DNA of 35,082 nucleotides from DATLFI01 sp035524895 (GCA_035524895.1 DATLFI010000154.1:1-35082); one strand, 5' to 3'; shown: positions 7,948 through 16,778, counted from the first letter of the stretch. Notes: generated from the letters alone by a model not told the origin. A program made the numbers and translations.

Positions 7948-10900
7948 TCAGAGCGGGCGATCCTTCGTGGGCACGGGGAGAGGCGGCGGGGCTGGGGGCG
8001 CTGGGGGCGGGGGCAGGCCGGTCGCGTCGGTCACCCCATGGGACGCCGCGAGCTCGATGATCTCGCGGTTCTGAGGCACCTGCAACAGGAAGGTGTGGCG
8101 CAGCGTGGGGTCGAGCGATGCTGCACGCCGCATCAGATGGGTACTGGCGCGCCGGAGGAACTGCAGGGAATCCGTGTCGCCGGAGCCGCGGTCGACAAGC
8201 CACTCGTAGGCCTGGAACAACCGCAGGTCCACGTGCTCCCCGCGTTCGGGGTAGGTCACCGAGTCGAGCAGCAGGCTGACGTTGTGAGCCAGACTCTCGA
8301 TCGCGGCGGCGTTCCCCAGCTCGAGGGCCTGCTCGAGCAACCAGCGCTGATCGAAGATCGCCGCATGCACCAGGCGGTGCTCCAAGTGCAGGTGCAGGGC
8401 CGACTCGAGGCGCTGGCGCGCCGCGTCGTGTGCCTTCTGGCGGAGCAGGATGCGACCGAGGAGCTGTTCTGCGGTCGCGATGTGTCGCTCCTGGCGCAGG
8501 AGCGCGAGCTGGAAATGGGCGCGACGGGCCTGTCGCAGGGCCTCGGGCAGCTCCAGGCGCAGCAGGTGGCTCTCGGCCAGGTCGAGACGAGCCAGAGCCT
8601 CGCCGACCGCATCGTCGAGCTGAGCCCGCAGCTCGACACCGCGGCGAGCGTGCTGCAGGGCCTCGGCGGTGGCCCCGAGCCGGTTGAGCACTCGCGCCAG
8701 TCCCAGCAGCGCATAGCTGGTCTCCGATGGGGCTCCGTGCTCCTCGAGCAACGCCAGGGCACGGCGGTAGGTTTCCAGCGCGGCGGCATAGTCGCCCTGC
8801 GCCAGCAGCACGCTGCCGATCGCGGACAGCGACTGCCCTGACGGCCCGTGCAGGGCGGCGGCTTCGCGGGCGGCGAGGGCTTCCCGGTGCACCCGCAGCG
8901 CGTCGTCCAGACGTTGCTGTTGGAGCAGCAGGTTGCCCTGGTAGAAGCGGCAGGTGGCCGCAAGCGAAGGATTCCCGCCGCCCTCTAGACGGCTCGCCAG
9001 CGTCGAGAACAGGCGGCCTGCCTCGTCGAGTCGGCCAGCCAGCTGGACCAGCTTGCCGAGCTGGATCAGCAACAGGGACTGGCGCGCGGGGTTCTCGCCC
9101 TGGGCGAGCGCCAGCGCATTGCGCAGGCTCTTCTCGGCCAGCTCGAGCTGGCCTGCGTTCTGGGCGTGCTCGGCCTTGAGGCTCCAGAGGGTGAGCTGTC
9201 GCTTCGAGTCCCCTTCGGCGAGTGCGAGAGCTCGATCCAGGGCTGCGCCCAGGTTGTGGAGCGCCCCCACCCGTCGCGCCAGGCGCAGCAGTCCCCACAG
9301 CAGCTCCAACTCGGTGGCTTCGTCACCGCCGCGAGCGCGGTGTCGCTCGAGCTCGAGGCGCGTGGCCTCGAACTGCGACTCCGCGGGCACCGAGCGCGGG
9401 GGCTTCTTGAGAAGCTCGATCAGGATCGGGATGGCCTGAGGCTGGCCGGAGGCGAGCTCGTAGTCTTCCCAGGTCGCGCGCTGCATCGACGTCTGAGCAC
9501 CGAGGCTCTGCGCCAGGAGCCCGCGCAGGCGTTCGGCCCCGAGCGGCGCGACCGAGGAACGAATCGCCCCGGCGAAGATGGGCGCGGAGTAGCGCAGGCG
9601 CAGGGCGCCGGCGCCGTGCTCCTCGCGCAGCATCCCGCCCGCGACGAGCGGTCGGTACCACCCGGGGCGTGCTCTGGCCGCGGAGAACACCGCAAGGGTG
9701 GGGTCGAGACTGCCCCGCGCGTGGGCGAGCAGGCGCGCGGCCTCCGGCTCGCCGAGGCGCTGCACCTCCGAAACCACGTGGCGCACCAGGCGCTCGCTGG
9801 CCTCGGGAGCCACGTCCTCGGGTCCCGAGTAGAAGAAGCTGCCGTAGAGCTGCCGCAAGGCCCGCCTCCGCGCCAGCTGGAGCAGCAGCTCCTCGGCCGC
9901 GAAGGGCAAGCCCGCGGCATCATCCTGGAAGCGCGCCACGAGCGAGTCTGGAATCTTGAGGGGCGCTACGAGCTGGTGCCACAGCACGTCGGCTTCCTCC
10001 GAGCTGGCCGGCGGCACCTCGATGAGATCGGTGGTGGCCGCGTGCCAGTCGCCCGGGCGCCCGACCAGCACCACGCGGATCGAGCCGGCGCTACCCGCGA
10101 GCTCGACCAGGCGCGACACGACTTCCCGGGCCGCTGGGTCGGCCCGCTCGAGGTCGTCCACTACCAGCACCAGGCCATTGTCTGGCGAGATCGCTTCCAG
10201 CGTCGAGATCAGGGCGTCCGTGACAGCGGCGAGGGGTACCGAGGACCATCCGGCGGCTGCAGCGAGTCGTCCGCTCAGAGCGGCGAGCGGCGGCGGCGCG
10301 AAACCGGAGGCTCGCGATGCGAGGTCGAGCAGGCCCTTCGCGAGCTGGGCCTCCACCCGCGGGCCACCGCTTCGTGGAGGCCATGCGCTGGACCACAGCC
10401 AGGGCTTGCCGGCTCGGTGCAACGACTCGACGACGGCGCGCGTCTTGCCGGCGCCGAGCGGTCCAGCCACGGTCACCACCGGTGCCTCTGCAATCCGCTG
10501 TTGTACCGCTTTGGTGACGGCCCGCTCGACTGCCAGGGGGAACTGCCCCAACAGCTCGGGATTACGCCAGGGTGGCAGGTCCTGACGGGTGCCCCCCAGC
10601 TCGAAGAGTGTGACGCTGCGGCCCGATGGTCTGCGGTAGGCGCCCCGCTGTTCGACCACCCAGCGGCTCTCGAGCTCGTGGACCGCGTGCCCGGTGAGGT
10701 AGACCTTGCCCGGACGCAGCTCCGGCGGTGCGATGCGGAGCTCGTCGTCTAGCTCGTCGTGCTCCGGCACGAATTTCGAGCCCGAGCTTCGCAGGCGAAT
10801 GGGGTGGACCAGGCAACGCAGGCCGAGGGTTGGCGGGGAGCTCTGCAGTACCCTGCGCCCGAGGTGCAGGCCAGCCTCTACCACCGCGGGATCGCCGGGC

Positions 10901-11067
10901 TCCGGGAGAAGGGCATAGCGGCCCTCCCCGAGGAGCTCCACCGCGTGCGGGTGCCGCCGGGCCTGGTCGTCGACCTGCTCGAGCGACTGGCCCCACACCC
11001 TCAGCAGCAGCGCCGGCAGGCTGAGCGGTGTGCTCGGAACGGAGCGCGGGGAGTCGGCGTTCGCCAT
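7948..11067 (-). CDS. large ATPase/TPR regulator with degenerate nucleotide-cyclase-like N-terminus
   Basis: This 1039-residue protein has three parts. Residues about 40-160 resemble the end of a class III nucleotide cyclase homology domain: PGKVYLTGHAVHELESRW followed by an arginine-rich loop and SVTLFELGG, close to the usual 'allele marker ... LYEVLG' ending, while catalytic metal-binding residues are not visible. Residues about 165-450 form a P-loop ATPase of the AAA_16/STAND type, with Walker A GPLGAGKT (202-209), Walker B LVLVVDDLERAD (299-310) and a sensor-like VVLVGRPGDW. Residues about 540-1000 are helical TPR-type repeats (for example LAQGDYAAALETYRRALALL). The tail is proline-rich. 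Cyclase-ATPase-TPR proteins act as large signal sensors, but here no output domain is obvious. ATG 11067 reads away from the 182-residue orphan at 11318. No Shine-Dalgarno sequence is clear. Confidence 0.8.
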   Translation of the reverse strand: MANADSPRSVPSTPLSLPALLLRVWGQSLEQVDDQARRHPHAVELLGEGRYALLPEPGDPAVVEAGLHLGRRVLQSSPPTLGLRCLVHPIRLRSSGSKFVPEHDELDDELRIAPPELRPGKVYLTGHAVHELESRWVVEQRGAYRRPSGRSVTLFELGGTRQDLPPWRNPELLGQFPLAVERAVTKAVQQRIAEAPVVTVAGPLGAGKTRAVVESLHRAGKPWLWSSAWPPRSGGPRVEAQLAKGLLDLASRASGFAPPPLAALSGRLAAAAGWSSVPLAAVTDALISTLEAISPDNGLVLVVDDLERADPAAREVVSRLVELAGSAGSIRVVLVGRPGDWHAATTDLIEVPPASSEEADVLWHQLVAPLKIPDSLVARFQDDAAGLPFAAEELLLQLARRRALRQLYGSFFYSGPEDVAPEASERLVRHVVSEVQRLGEPEAARLLAHARGSLDPTLAVFSAARARPGWYRPLVAGGMLREEHGAGALRLRYSAPIFAGAIRSSVAPLGAERLRGLLAQSLGAQTSMQRATWEDYELASGQPQAIPILIELLKKPPRSVPAESQFEATRLELERHRARGGDEATELELLWGLLRLARRVGALHNLGAALDRALALAEGDSKRQLTLWSLKAEHAQNAGQLELAEKSLRNALALAQGENPARQSLLLIQLGKLVQLAGRLDEAGRLFSTLASRLEGGGNPSLAATCRFYQGNLLLQQQRLDDALRVHREALAAREAAALHGPSGQSLSAIGSVLLAQGDYAAALETYRRALALLEEHGAPSETSYALLGLARVLNRLGATAEALQHARRGVELRAQLDDAVGEALARLDLAESHLLRLELPEALRQARRAHFQLALLRQERHIATAEQLLGRILLRQKAHDAARQRLESALHLHLEHRLVHAAIFDQRWLLEQALELGNAAAIESLAHNVSLLLDSVTYPERGEHVDLRLFQAYEWLVDRGSGDTDSLQFLRRASTHLMRRAASLDPTLRHTFLLQVPQNREIIELAASHGVTDATGLPPPPAPPAPPPLPVPTKDRPL

Positions 11068-11317
11068 GGCTGTGATCTACAATGCCAGGTTGCCAGTGTG
11101 GCGCGGGGACGGATCAGCCGCGCGGCGGGCCGGCCACCCTGGCGCAACCGCCTGGGGGCGGGTCGTTCCGCCTGCACACGCACCGGACCCGACCTGCACC
11201 CAGACCTGCGCCTCACGCCCGTCGCTCGCGCGCCATTGCGCGGCGCACGCCATCCCCCGCCCACCAGCGCTACCAGGCCAGTCGCCGCGACCGCGGCGCG
11301 CCAACGAGGAACCGAGA
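11068..11317. other. intergenic region between divergent genes
   Basis: About 250 bp without a gene separate the ATPase regulator (-) from the orphan gene (+). A TACAAT at 11078-11083 reads as a possible -10 box toward the right, with no good -35; it would give the orphan a leader of about 230 nt. I see no hairpin, repeat or small ORF that I can support. Confidence 0.4.
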
Positions 11318-11866
11318 ATGAGCAGTCGACGCATGATGTCGCGTCTCTTCTACTTCACCATCGAGGACGAGGGGATGCTGGCCGAGGCGTTCTCGAGCTT
11401 CGATGCCGACACTTTTGCCATCGCTTACAAGGTCGTTGGAACCGAGGATGTCTTCGTCACCACGGCCGAAACCAAGGATGCCCTCGATCGACACGACGTG
11501 CCGTACAACCTCCTCGCCGAAGAAGACGGATCCAGGGTGGCGCTCTACCATTCGCCGTTGTCGAGGGAGGAGCTCGGCGATCACGAGGATGCCTTGAAGG
11601 CGTTGGCGCTCGCCTATCGCGCGATCGCCCTCGCATGCGTCGGTGTAAATGGCGAATCCGACCTGGGCTTCGATCTCAGTGACGGAACGAAGAACTATAC
11701 CTATTTCACCGCGCCCGCCGGACATACGTTCATCTGGCGACTGTTCCAGGAACGAGACGAGGCTTACTCGTTTCTCGACAAGCTGACCATCGGAGACCGC
11801 AAGGCACTCGACTGGGCCGAAGCGATCCCCCTGCAGTCTTCCAGCGAGCTGAGCAGCTTCCACTAG
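11318..11866 (+). CDS. hypothetical protein, 182 residues
   Basis: I do not recognise this protein. The start at ATG 11318 is well supported by GAGGA at 11306-11310, 7 nt upstream. The protein is acidic and soluble-looking, with no signal peptide, membrane segment or cysteine cluster. Features are an N-terminal FYFTIEDEGMLAEAFSSFDA stretch, VVGTEDVFVTTAETKDALDR, then a helix-rich part (EDALKALALAYRAIALACVG) and an aromatic patch NYTYFTAPAGHTFIWRLFQE. Its codons use noticeably more A/T at third positions than the flanking genes (for example GTAAATGGCGAA near 11644), so recent acquisition is possible. It ends 5 nt before xseA and may be read with it. It is divergent from the large ATPase regulator. 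Confidence 0.65.
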   Translation: MSSRRMMSRLFYFTIEDEGMLAEAFSSFDADTFAIAYKVVGTEDVFVTTAETKDALDRHDVPYNLLAEEDGSRVALYHSPLSREELGDHEDALKALALAYRAIALACVGVNGESDLGFDLSDGTKNYTYFTAPAGHTFIWRLFQERDEAYSFLDKLTIGDRKALDWAEAIPLQSSSELSSFH

Positions 11867-11871
11867 CTTCC

Positions 11872-13323
11872 ATGGCAGAGAAGCGGGCGCCGAGAGTGTC
11901 GGCTCCAGCTTCGCCGTGCGTGTCGACAGTCGTGACGCAACCCGAGCTCCTCCCACCCGACACGTACAGCGTCTCCCAGCTCGGATCCGAGCTGCAGCGC
12001 TTCGTCTCGATGGCGTTCGCCGCCCTCTGGGTGGGCGGCGAGGTGCAGCGCCCTCGCGCGGCCCGAAGTGGCCATCTCTACTTCGAGCTGGTCGAGAAGG
12101 GTCCCGACGACGAGATACTCGGCAAGCTCGACGCGGTGCTCTGGCGGCGTGACCACATGCGCGTGCGAGCCGCGCTGCGACGGGTCGGAGCGCACATCGA
12201 GGAGGGGAGTAGCCTGCGTTGCTTCGGCAGTCTCGACTTCTTCCCACCGGCCGGCCGGATGCAGCTGGTGGTGCGCGATGTCGATCCCCTGTTTGCTCTG
12301 GGGGCTCTGGCCCAGCGCCGTCGCGCGACGCTCGAGGAGCTGCAGCGCGCCGGGCTGCTCGAACGCAACCGATCGTTGTCGCTGGCCCCGGTGCCGCTGC
12401 GGCTCGGATTGGTGGCGTCGCGGGAGAGTGCCGGAGCGGCGGACTTTCTCGAGACGCTGCGCGCCAGCGGTTTCGGGTTCGAGCTGCGCTGGCTCGACGT
12501 GCGCGTACAGGGCGCGACGGCCGAGTCGGACCTGTGCGCTGCGCTTGCCTGGCTCGAGCGCCGGGCCCGGCTGCGCGGCGACCTCGACGCCGTCGTGATC
12601 GTTCGCGGCGGGGGGGCGCGCGCCGACCTGGCGGCCTTCGACAGCCGCCGCGTCGCCCTGCAGGTCGCCCAGGCGCCGGTCCCGGTGCTCACCGGGATCG
12701 GGCATCACGTCGACCGGGCGGTCGCCGACGAGGTCGCGCACAGCGCCTTCAAGACCCCCACCGAGGTTGCGGAATTCCTGGTCCGTCGGGTCGCGACGGC
12801 CGAGTCGCGACTCGATGAAGCCGCAGCCCGGATGGTGCGCGCCGCCGGTCTTCAGCGCGACCGCACGACGCGCCGCCTCGAGCGGGTGCACGAGGGGCTG
12901 CGCGGTGCCTGGCGCCGCGCGGCTCGCGATGCGGCGCGCACGGTCGAGCTCAGCGAGCGACTGGCGAGGATCGCTCGCCGGCGCCTACATCGCGCCGAGC
13001 GGGAGCTAGGACGGGTGTCGGCCGTGCTCTTGGTCCTGCCGCGGCGCCGGCTCGAGGCGGCCCACGCCACCCAGGGCAGGGTGACGACCCGCCTGATGCA
13101 GTCCAGCGGGCAGCGGCTGCGTGCCGAGGCGCAACGTGTGGCGGTGCTCGAGCGCCTGTGTCGCCAGCTGGGCCCCGAGCGAACGTTGGCGCGCGGCTTC
13201 AGCATCACGCGCGACGCCAGCGGCCGTCTGGTGCGCCGGGCTGAGGAGGTACGATCGGGCGACGTCCTGGTGACGGAGCTCGCAACGGGACGGCTACGAA
13301 GCCGGGTGGAGGATTCGCAGTGA
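11872..13323 (+). CDS. xseA: exodeoxyribonuclease VII large subunit
   Basis: XseA is the catalytic subunit of exonuclease VII, which degrades single-stranded DNA to oligonucleotides in the cytoplasm together with XseB. The 483-residue product has the expected order: an N-terminal OB-fold (YSVSQLGSELQRFV, LWVGGEVQRPRAARSGHLYFEL), the catalytic core (LVASRESAGAADFLETL, DAVVIVRGGGARADLAAFDS, TGIGHHVDRAVADEVAHSAF followed by KTPTEVAEFLV, with His278, His279 and Asp281), then a long Arg-rich coiled coil and the C-terminal LARGFSITRD segment. Length is near the family norm. ATG 11872 is chosen; the first 25 or so residues are low-complexity, so a slightly later start is possible. Its stop overlaps the xseB start by 4 bp, the standard arrangement. 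Confidence 0.95.
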   Translation: MAEKRAPRVSAPASPCVSTVVTQPELLPPDTYSVSQLGSELQRFVSMAFAALWVGGEVQRPRAARSGHLYFELVEKGPDDEILGKLDAVLWRRDHMRVRAALRRVGAHIEEGSSLRCFGSLDFFPPAGRMQLVVRDVDPLFALGALAQRRRATLEELQRAGLLERNRSLSLAPVPLRLGLVASRESAGAADFLETLRASGFGFELRWLDVRVQGATAESDLCAALAWLERRARLRGDLDAVVIVRGGGARADLAAFDSRRVALQVAQAPVPVLTGIGHHVDRAVADEVAHSAFKTPTEVAEFLVRRVATAESRLDEAAARMVRAAGLQRDRTTRRLERVHEGLRGAWRRAARDAARTVELSERLARIARRRLHRAERELGRVSAVLLVLPRRRLEAAHATQGRVTTRLMQSSGQRLRAEAQRVAVLERLCRQLGPERTLARGFSITRDASGRLVRRAEEVRSGDVLVTELATGRLRSRVEDSQ

Positions 13324-13565
13324 GCTCCGACAAGGAAAGCGGTACCGTCGAGCAAGCGGGCAAGGCGCCCGGGTTCGGTGAGGCGATGTCCGAGCTCGAG
13401 GCGATCTTGCGCCGGGTCGAAGGGGAGGAGGTCGACATCGACCGTCTCGCCGACGAGCTGCGACGGGCCGCAGTGCTTCTCGAGCTCTGTCGCTCGAAGA
13501 TCCGTCGCGCCGAGGTCGAGATCGCGCAGGTCGTCCACCAGCTCGGCGACCGCGAGGACACGTAG
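13320..13565 (+). CDS. xseB: exodeoxyribonuclease VII small subunit
   Basis: XseB is the small helical subunit that binds the XseA coiled coil to form exonuclease VII. The 81-residue product has the family core FGEAMSELEAILRRVEGEEVDIDRL followed by a helix (LLELCRSKIRRAEVEI), preceded by a short polar N-terminus. GTG 13320 overlaps the xseA TGA stop (GTGA), showing translational coupling. Confidence 0.95.
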   Translation: MSSDKESGTVEQAGKAPGFGEAMSELEAILRRVEGEEVDIDRLADELRRAAVLLELCRSKIRRAEVEIAQVVHQLGDREDT

Positions 13566-13617
13566 ACGCCTCGGGTCGAGCGCGTCCGGCGGGTCCGGGC
13601 CGAGCCCCGTCCCGGAA

Positions 13618-13636
13618 GCGCGCGCCGAACGCGCGC
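13618..13636. terminator. GC-rich hairpin after xseAB
   Basis: A perfect 7-bp inverted repeat (GCGCGCG, loop CCGAA, CGCGCGC) lies about 50 nt past xseB and before the rhomboid gene. There is no T-tract, so it is only a candidate terminator. Confidence 0.3.
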
Positions 13637-13678
13637 GTGTCTCGCCGCCGCGCGTCGCCATCCTCCATCGCCTCTCGA

Positions 13679-13684
13679 TAGAGT
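13679..13684 (+). promoter_or_regulatory. -10 box TAGAGT before a probable leaderless start
   Basis: TAGAGT sits 7 nt before the GTG at 13692. No Shine-Dalgarno sequence precedes that codon, so the transcript may begin at or next to it. No clear -35. Confidence 0.45.
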
Positions 13685-13691
13685 CCGGCGC

Positions 13692-14543
13692 GTGTTCGAA
13701 CGTCAGACCACAGGCTCGGTGGTGTGCTCGTCGTGCGGCAAGCTGGTCGGCGTGCGCGACGAGCGCTGCTTGAACTGCGGGCGCCGCAACCCGGGAATGT
13801 GGGGTTTCGCGCCGGCGCTCCGGAAGCTCGGGCACGACCTGGGGTTCGGCAAGATCGCGCTCGGGCTGTGCGTCATCTTCTACGGGCTTTCGTTGGCCGT
13901 CGACGCGAGCGCCATCCAGATGGGCAGCCTGCTCGGCTTCCTGTCGCCCAGCTACCTCGGGCTGCGCGTATTCGGCGCGTCCGGTTGGCAGCCGGTCTTC
14001 GGCGACGGCTGGTGGTGGACCGTGGCCAGCGCCGGTTGGCTGCACGGCAGCCTGCTGCATATCGCCTTCAACATGTACTGGCTGGTGCAGCTCTCGCCCG
14101 CGATCGCGCACCTGTACGGACCGGCGCGGGCGGTGCTCCTCTACCTGGGGTCTTCGGTCGCCGGCTTCACGGCCACGAGCGTGGCCGCGCTGTTTCCGCT
14201 GCCGGCGTTCCTGCAGGGCGCGACCAACACCGTGGGCGCGTCGGCCGCCATCTTCGGATGGATCGGCGCCCTGGTGTTCTACGGCCGGCGCACAGGCAGC
14301 ACCCGGCTCGCCCAGCAGATGCTCGGTTTCGTGGTGCCGATGTTCGTTCTCGGTCTGTTGATCCCGATGCTCGACAACTGGGCACACCTCGGCGGCTTCG
14401 CCGGCGGCTACCTGTTCGCGAATGTGCTCGATCCCTTGCGGCCGGAGCGAGTCGATCACGTCCTGGCCGCTCTGGTCGCGTTCGCGCTCAGCCTCGCCGC
14501 GGTCGCAGCCTCGGTGGTTCACGCTTGGCCCTACTTGCGGTGA
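13692..14543 (+). CDS. rhomboid-family intramembrane serine protease with N-terminal zinc ribbon
   Basis: Rhomboids cut transmembrane proteins within the bilayer. This 283-residue protein has about six membrane segments and the family motifs: HIAFNMYWLV in the second helix region (the HxxxN type), the catalytic serine in VGASAAIFGW (Ser184) and the catalytic histidine in NWAHLGGFAGGYL (His232). Before the membrane domain is a small C4 zinc ribbon, with cysteines 12, 15, 26 and 29. The GTG start at 13692 has a TAGAGT box 7 nt upstream and no Shine-Dalgarno. Its stop overlaps the argH start by 4 bp, although the two functions are unrelated. Substrates cannot be told from sequence. Confidence 0.9.
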   Translation: MFERQTTGSVVCSSCGKLVGVRDERCLNCGRRNPGMWGFAPALRKLGHDLGFGKIALGLCVIFYGLSLAVDASAIQMGSLLGFLSPSYLGLRVFGASGWQPVFGDGWWWTVASAGWLHGSLLHIAFNMYWLVQLSPAIAHLYGPARAVLLYLGSSVAGFTATSVAALFPLPAFLQGATNTVGASAAIFGWIGALVFYGRRTGSTRLAQQMLGFVVPMFVLGLLIPMLDNWAHLGGFAGGYLFANVLDPLRPERVDHVLAALVAFALSLAAVAASVVHAWPYLR

Positions 14544-16000
14544 GCGGTCCACGGCGTCTGTGGGGCGGTCGTTTCGACGGGCCAGCGGATCCCGAGCTGG
14601 ACCGGTTCACCTCTTCGTTCTCGTTCGACCGGGTGCTCGCGCCGTGGGACCTCGTGGCCAGCCTCGCCCACGCCAGGATGCTGTTCGAGCGCGGCGTGGT
14701 GGGTGCCGCCGACGGCGAGGCGATCCTGCTCGGCCTCTCCGGGATGCTGCGAGACGTCGAGAGCGGGAGCCTGGTGGTCGACGGCGACGACGAGGACGTG
14801 CACACTTGGATCGAACGGCTGCTCACCGAGCGCATCGGCGACCCCGGCCGGCGCCTGCACACCGCGCGCAGCCGCAACGACCAGACTGGAGCAGCCCTGC
14901 GGCTCCTGGTGCGGGCGCGGCTGATCGAGCTGCTCCGCGCCGTGGACCTTCTGGGCGACACGCTGGTCGAGCTCGCCGGCTCGCATCTGGAGACCTTCCT
15001 TCCCGGCTACACGCACCTCCAGCGCGGCCAGCCGGTATCGCTCGCCCATCATCTCCTGGCACATTTTTGGTTTCTCGACGCGGACGCGAACCGGCTGCGG
15101 CGCGCCCACGAGGTCGCGGCGATCTGCCCGCTGGGTGCCGGAGCGCTCGCCGGCTCGGTGCACCCGATCGACCCCGCGCGCACCGCGGAGCTCCTGGGCC
15201 TGGTGCCGTTCCGCAACAGCATGCACGCGGTGGCGGACCGCGACTACGTGGTGGAGTGCAGCTTCGCGTGCGCCTTGCTGCTCGTTCATCTGTCGCGCTG
15301 GGCCGAGGAGGTGGTGCTGTGGACGACCCGCGAGTTCGGCTTCGCGCGCCTCTCCGACAGCGTCGCCAAGGGCTCGAGCCTGATGCCGCAGAAGAAGAAC
15401 CCCGAGGCCGCGGAGGTGCTGCGCGGCAAGAGCGGCCGGGTCGTGGGTGACCTGGTGGCGCACCTGGTGCAGCTCAAGGGGCTGCCGCTCACCTACAACA
15501 GCGACCTCCAGGAGGACAAGGAGGCGCTCTTCGACGCGCTCGACGCCGCCGCTGGCGGAGTCGGCGCGGCCGACGCGCTGCTCCGCGGCCTGCGCTTCGA
15601 CACGGAGCGCATGCGCGCGGCCTTACGCGGCGGCTTCCTCACCGCGACCGACCTCGCCGACGGTCTGGTGCTCCGGGGCGTGGCGTTCCGCGACGCGCAC
15701 GAGAGCGCGGGGCGCGCGGTGCGCCGGGCAGAGGATCTCGGCGTCGAGCTGTGGGAGCTGCCGCTCGAGGAGCTGCAAGCCTGCTGCCCTCGAGCCGACG
15801 GCGACCTGCTGCGAGCGCTCGACCCGGAGGCGTCGGTTCGAGCGCACGCCTCCCCGGGTGGTCCGGCGCCGCAGCGTGTCGCGGAACAGCTCGCTGCGGC
15901 GCGGGCCGCACTCTCGGAACGCGCCGCCTGGCGAGACGAGCAGGCGCCGCCGCCGATCTACCGAGCCCACCTCGAGGGCGCCCTGCTCCACCCTCGGTGA
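14540..16000 (+). CDS. argH: argininosuccinate lyase
   Basis: ArgH splits argininosuccinate into arginine and fumarate, the last step of arginine synthesis, as a cytoplasmic homotetramer. The 486-residue protein starts RRLWGGRFDGPADPELDRFT and shows the fumarase/aspartase superfamily motifs: HTARSRNDQTGAALRL, GYTHLQRGQPVSLAHHLLAH, and the signature loop GSSLMPQKKNPE with the catalytic serine pair at 279-280. It is slightly longer than the usual 460 or so residues, with an extra C-terminal segment. GTG 14540 overlaps the rhomboid stop (GTGA). No other arginine genes are in the window. Confidence 0.96.
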   Translation: MSGPRRLWGGRFDGPADPELDRFTSSFSFDRVLAPWDLVASLAHARMLFERGVVGAADGEAILLGLSGMLRDVESGSLVVDGDDEDVHTWIERLLTERIGDPGRRLHTARSRNDQTGAALRLLVRARLIELLRAVDLLGDTLVELAGSHLETFLPGYTHLQRGQPVSLAHHLLAHFWFLDADANRLRRAHEVAAICPLGAGALAGSVHPIDPARTAELLGLVPFRNSMHAVADRDYVVECSFACALLLVHLSRWAEEVVLWTTREFGFARLSDSVAKGSSLMPQKKNPEAAEVLRGKSGRVVGDLVAHLVQLKGLPLTYNSDLQEDKEALFDALDAAAGGVGAADALLRGLRFDTERMRAALRGGFLTATDLADGLVLRGVAFRDAHESAGRAVRRAEDLGVELWELPLEELQACCPRADGDLLRALDPEASVRAHASPGGPAPQRVAEQLAAARAALSERAAWRDEQAPPPIYRAHLEGALLHPR

Positions 16001-16020
16001 AGCAGCGGGGACCTCGGCGG

Positions 16021-16041
16021 TCGGGCGCTCGACGCGCCGGA
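16021..16041. terminator. hairpin between convergent argH and Mo-oxidoreductase genes
   Basis: TCGGGCGC, loop TCGAC, GCGCCGGA forms an 8-bp stem with one mismatch. It directly abuts the stop of the reverse gene and could stop transcription from both sides. No T-tract is present. Confidence 0.4.
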
Positions 16042-16683
16042 TCAGTCGCCGAGCCCTAGCTCCTTGGCGCGTCGGCGCACCTGATGTGCCTCGCGTGTCT
16101 CCCGGGAGCTGAACCGCTGCTCGCTCCATGGATCCCCGTAGGTGTGGTAGCCGTTGCGCTCCCAGAAGCCGCGCTGGTCTGAGTCGAGCAGCTCGATGGC
16201 GGACACCCATTTGGCGCTCTTCCAGGCGTAGAGGTGCGGCACCACGAGGCGCAGCGGTCCGCCGTGGTCGACCGGCAGCGGGACGCCACCGTGGCCGTCG
16301 GCGAAGACGGCCCGCTCCGAGAGGAAGTCCTCCAGCGGCAGGTTGGTGGTGTAGTCGCCGTAGCAGTGCACGAGCACGTGGGACGCCTGCGGACGGACGG
16401 CCGCGAGCTGCAGCACCGCGCGGGTCGAAAAGCCGCTCCAGCGGTTGTCGAGCGTGGAGAAACGGGTGACGCAGTGAAAGTCGGCTATCACCTCGACGCG
16501 AGGGAGCGCTTGGAGCTCGGTCCAAGTCAGCTCCATCTCCTCGGTCACCAAACCGCGGAGCCGCAGCCTCCAGGTCTCGAGGGAGATCTCGGGCGTGTCG
16601 CCATAGGTCAGGACCGGCCACTTCCTGGTGGCGTACTGTCCGGGCGGCACGCGGTCGGCACCGGTGTGCGGGCGATCTTCCAT
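16042..16683 (-). CDS. sulfite-oxidase-like molybdopterin oxidoreductase
   Basis: From ATG 16683 the product has 213 residues and consists of a single oxidoreductase molybdopterin-binding domain (SUOX fold). The molybdenum-ligand cysteine is Cys71 in VIADFHCVTRFSTLDNRWSG. Other family landmarks are LRLRGLVTEEMELTWTEL, HVLVHCYGDYTTNLPLEDFL, GGPLRLVVPHLYAWKSAKWV and a C-terminal FWERNGYHTYGDPW motif. No Tat or Sec signal is visible, so the enzyme is probably cytoplasmic. Its physiological substrate is unknown; relatives are only called sulfite-oxidase-like. The frame is open upstream to 16827, but the added sequence is poor in family features. A MoaD-MoaE fusion needed for the cofactor lies 3 kb away at 19467-20168. 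Confidence 0.9.
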   Translation of the reverse strand: MEDRPHTGADRVPPGQYATRKWPVLTYGDTPEISLETWRLRLRGLVTEEMELTWTELQALPRVEVIADFHCVTRFSTLDNRWSGFSTRAVLQLAAVRPQASHVLVHCYGDYTTNLPLEDFLSERAVFADGHGGVPLPVDHGGPLRLVVPHLYAWKSAKWVSAIELLDSDQRGFWERNGYHTYGDPWSEQRFSSRETREAHQVRRRAKELGLGD

Positions 16684-16778
16684 GGCGTTCTGGCCGCCTT
16701 CGACTCGTAGTCGGCTGGTTTTGGTGCCATCAGCGGCTCGCTCGCGGACGACCTGCGGGCCGACCGCTGTGCCGCACG

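Noticed and set aside
9166..10752. Plus-strand open frame of 528 codons inside the ATPase regulator
   Set aside because: It is antisense to the Walker A, Walker B and TPR coding region and lacks family features.
12852..14552. Minus-strand open frame of 566 codons over xseA, xseB and the rhomboid gene
   Set aside because: No recognisable motif, and all three plus-strand genes are secure.
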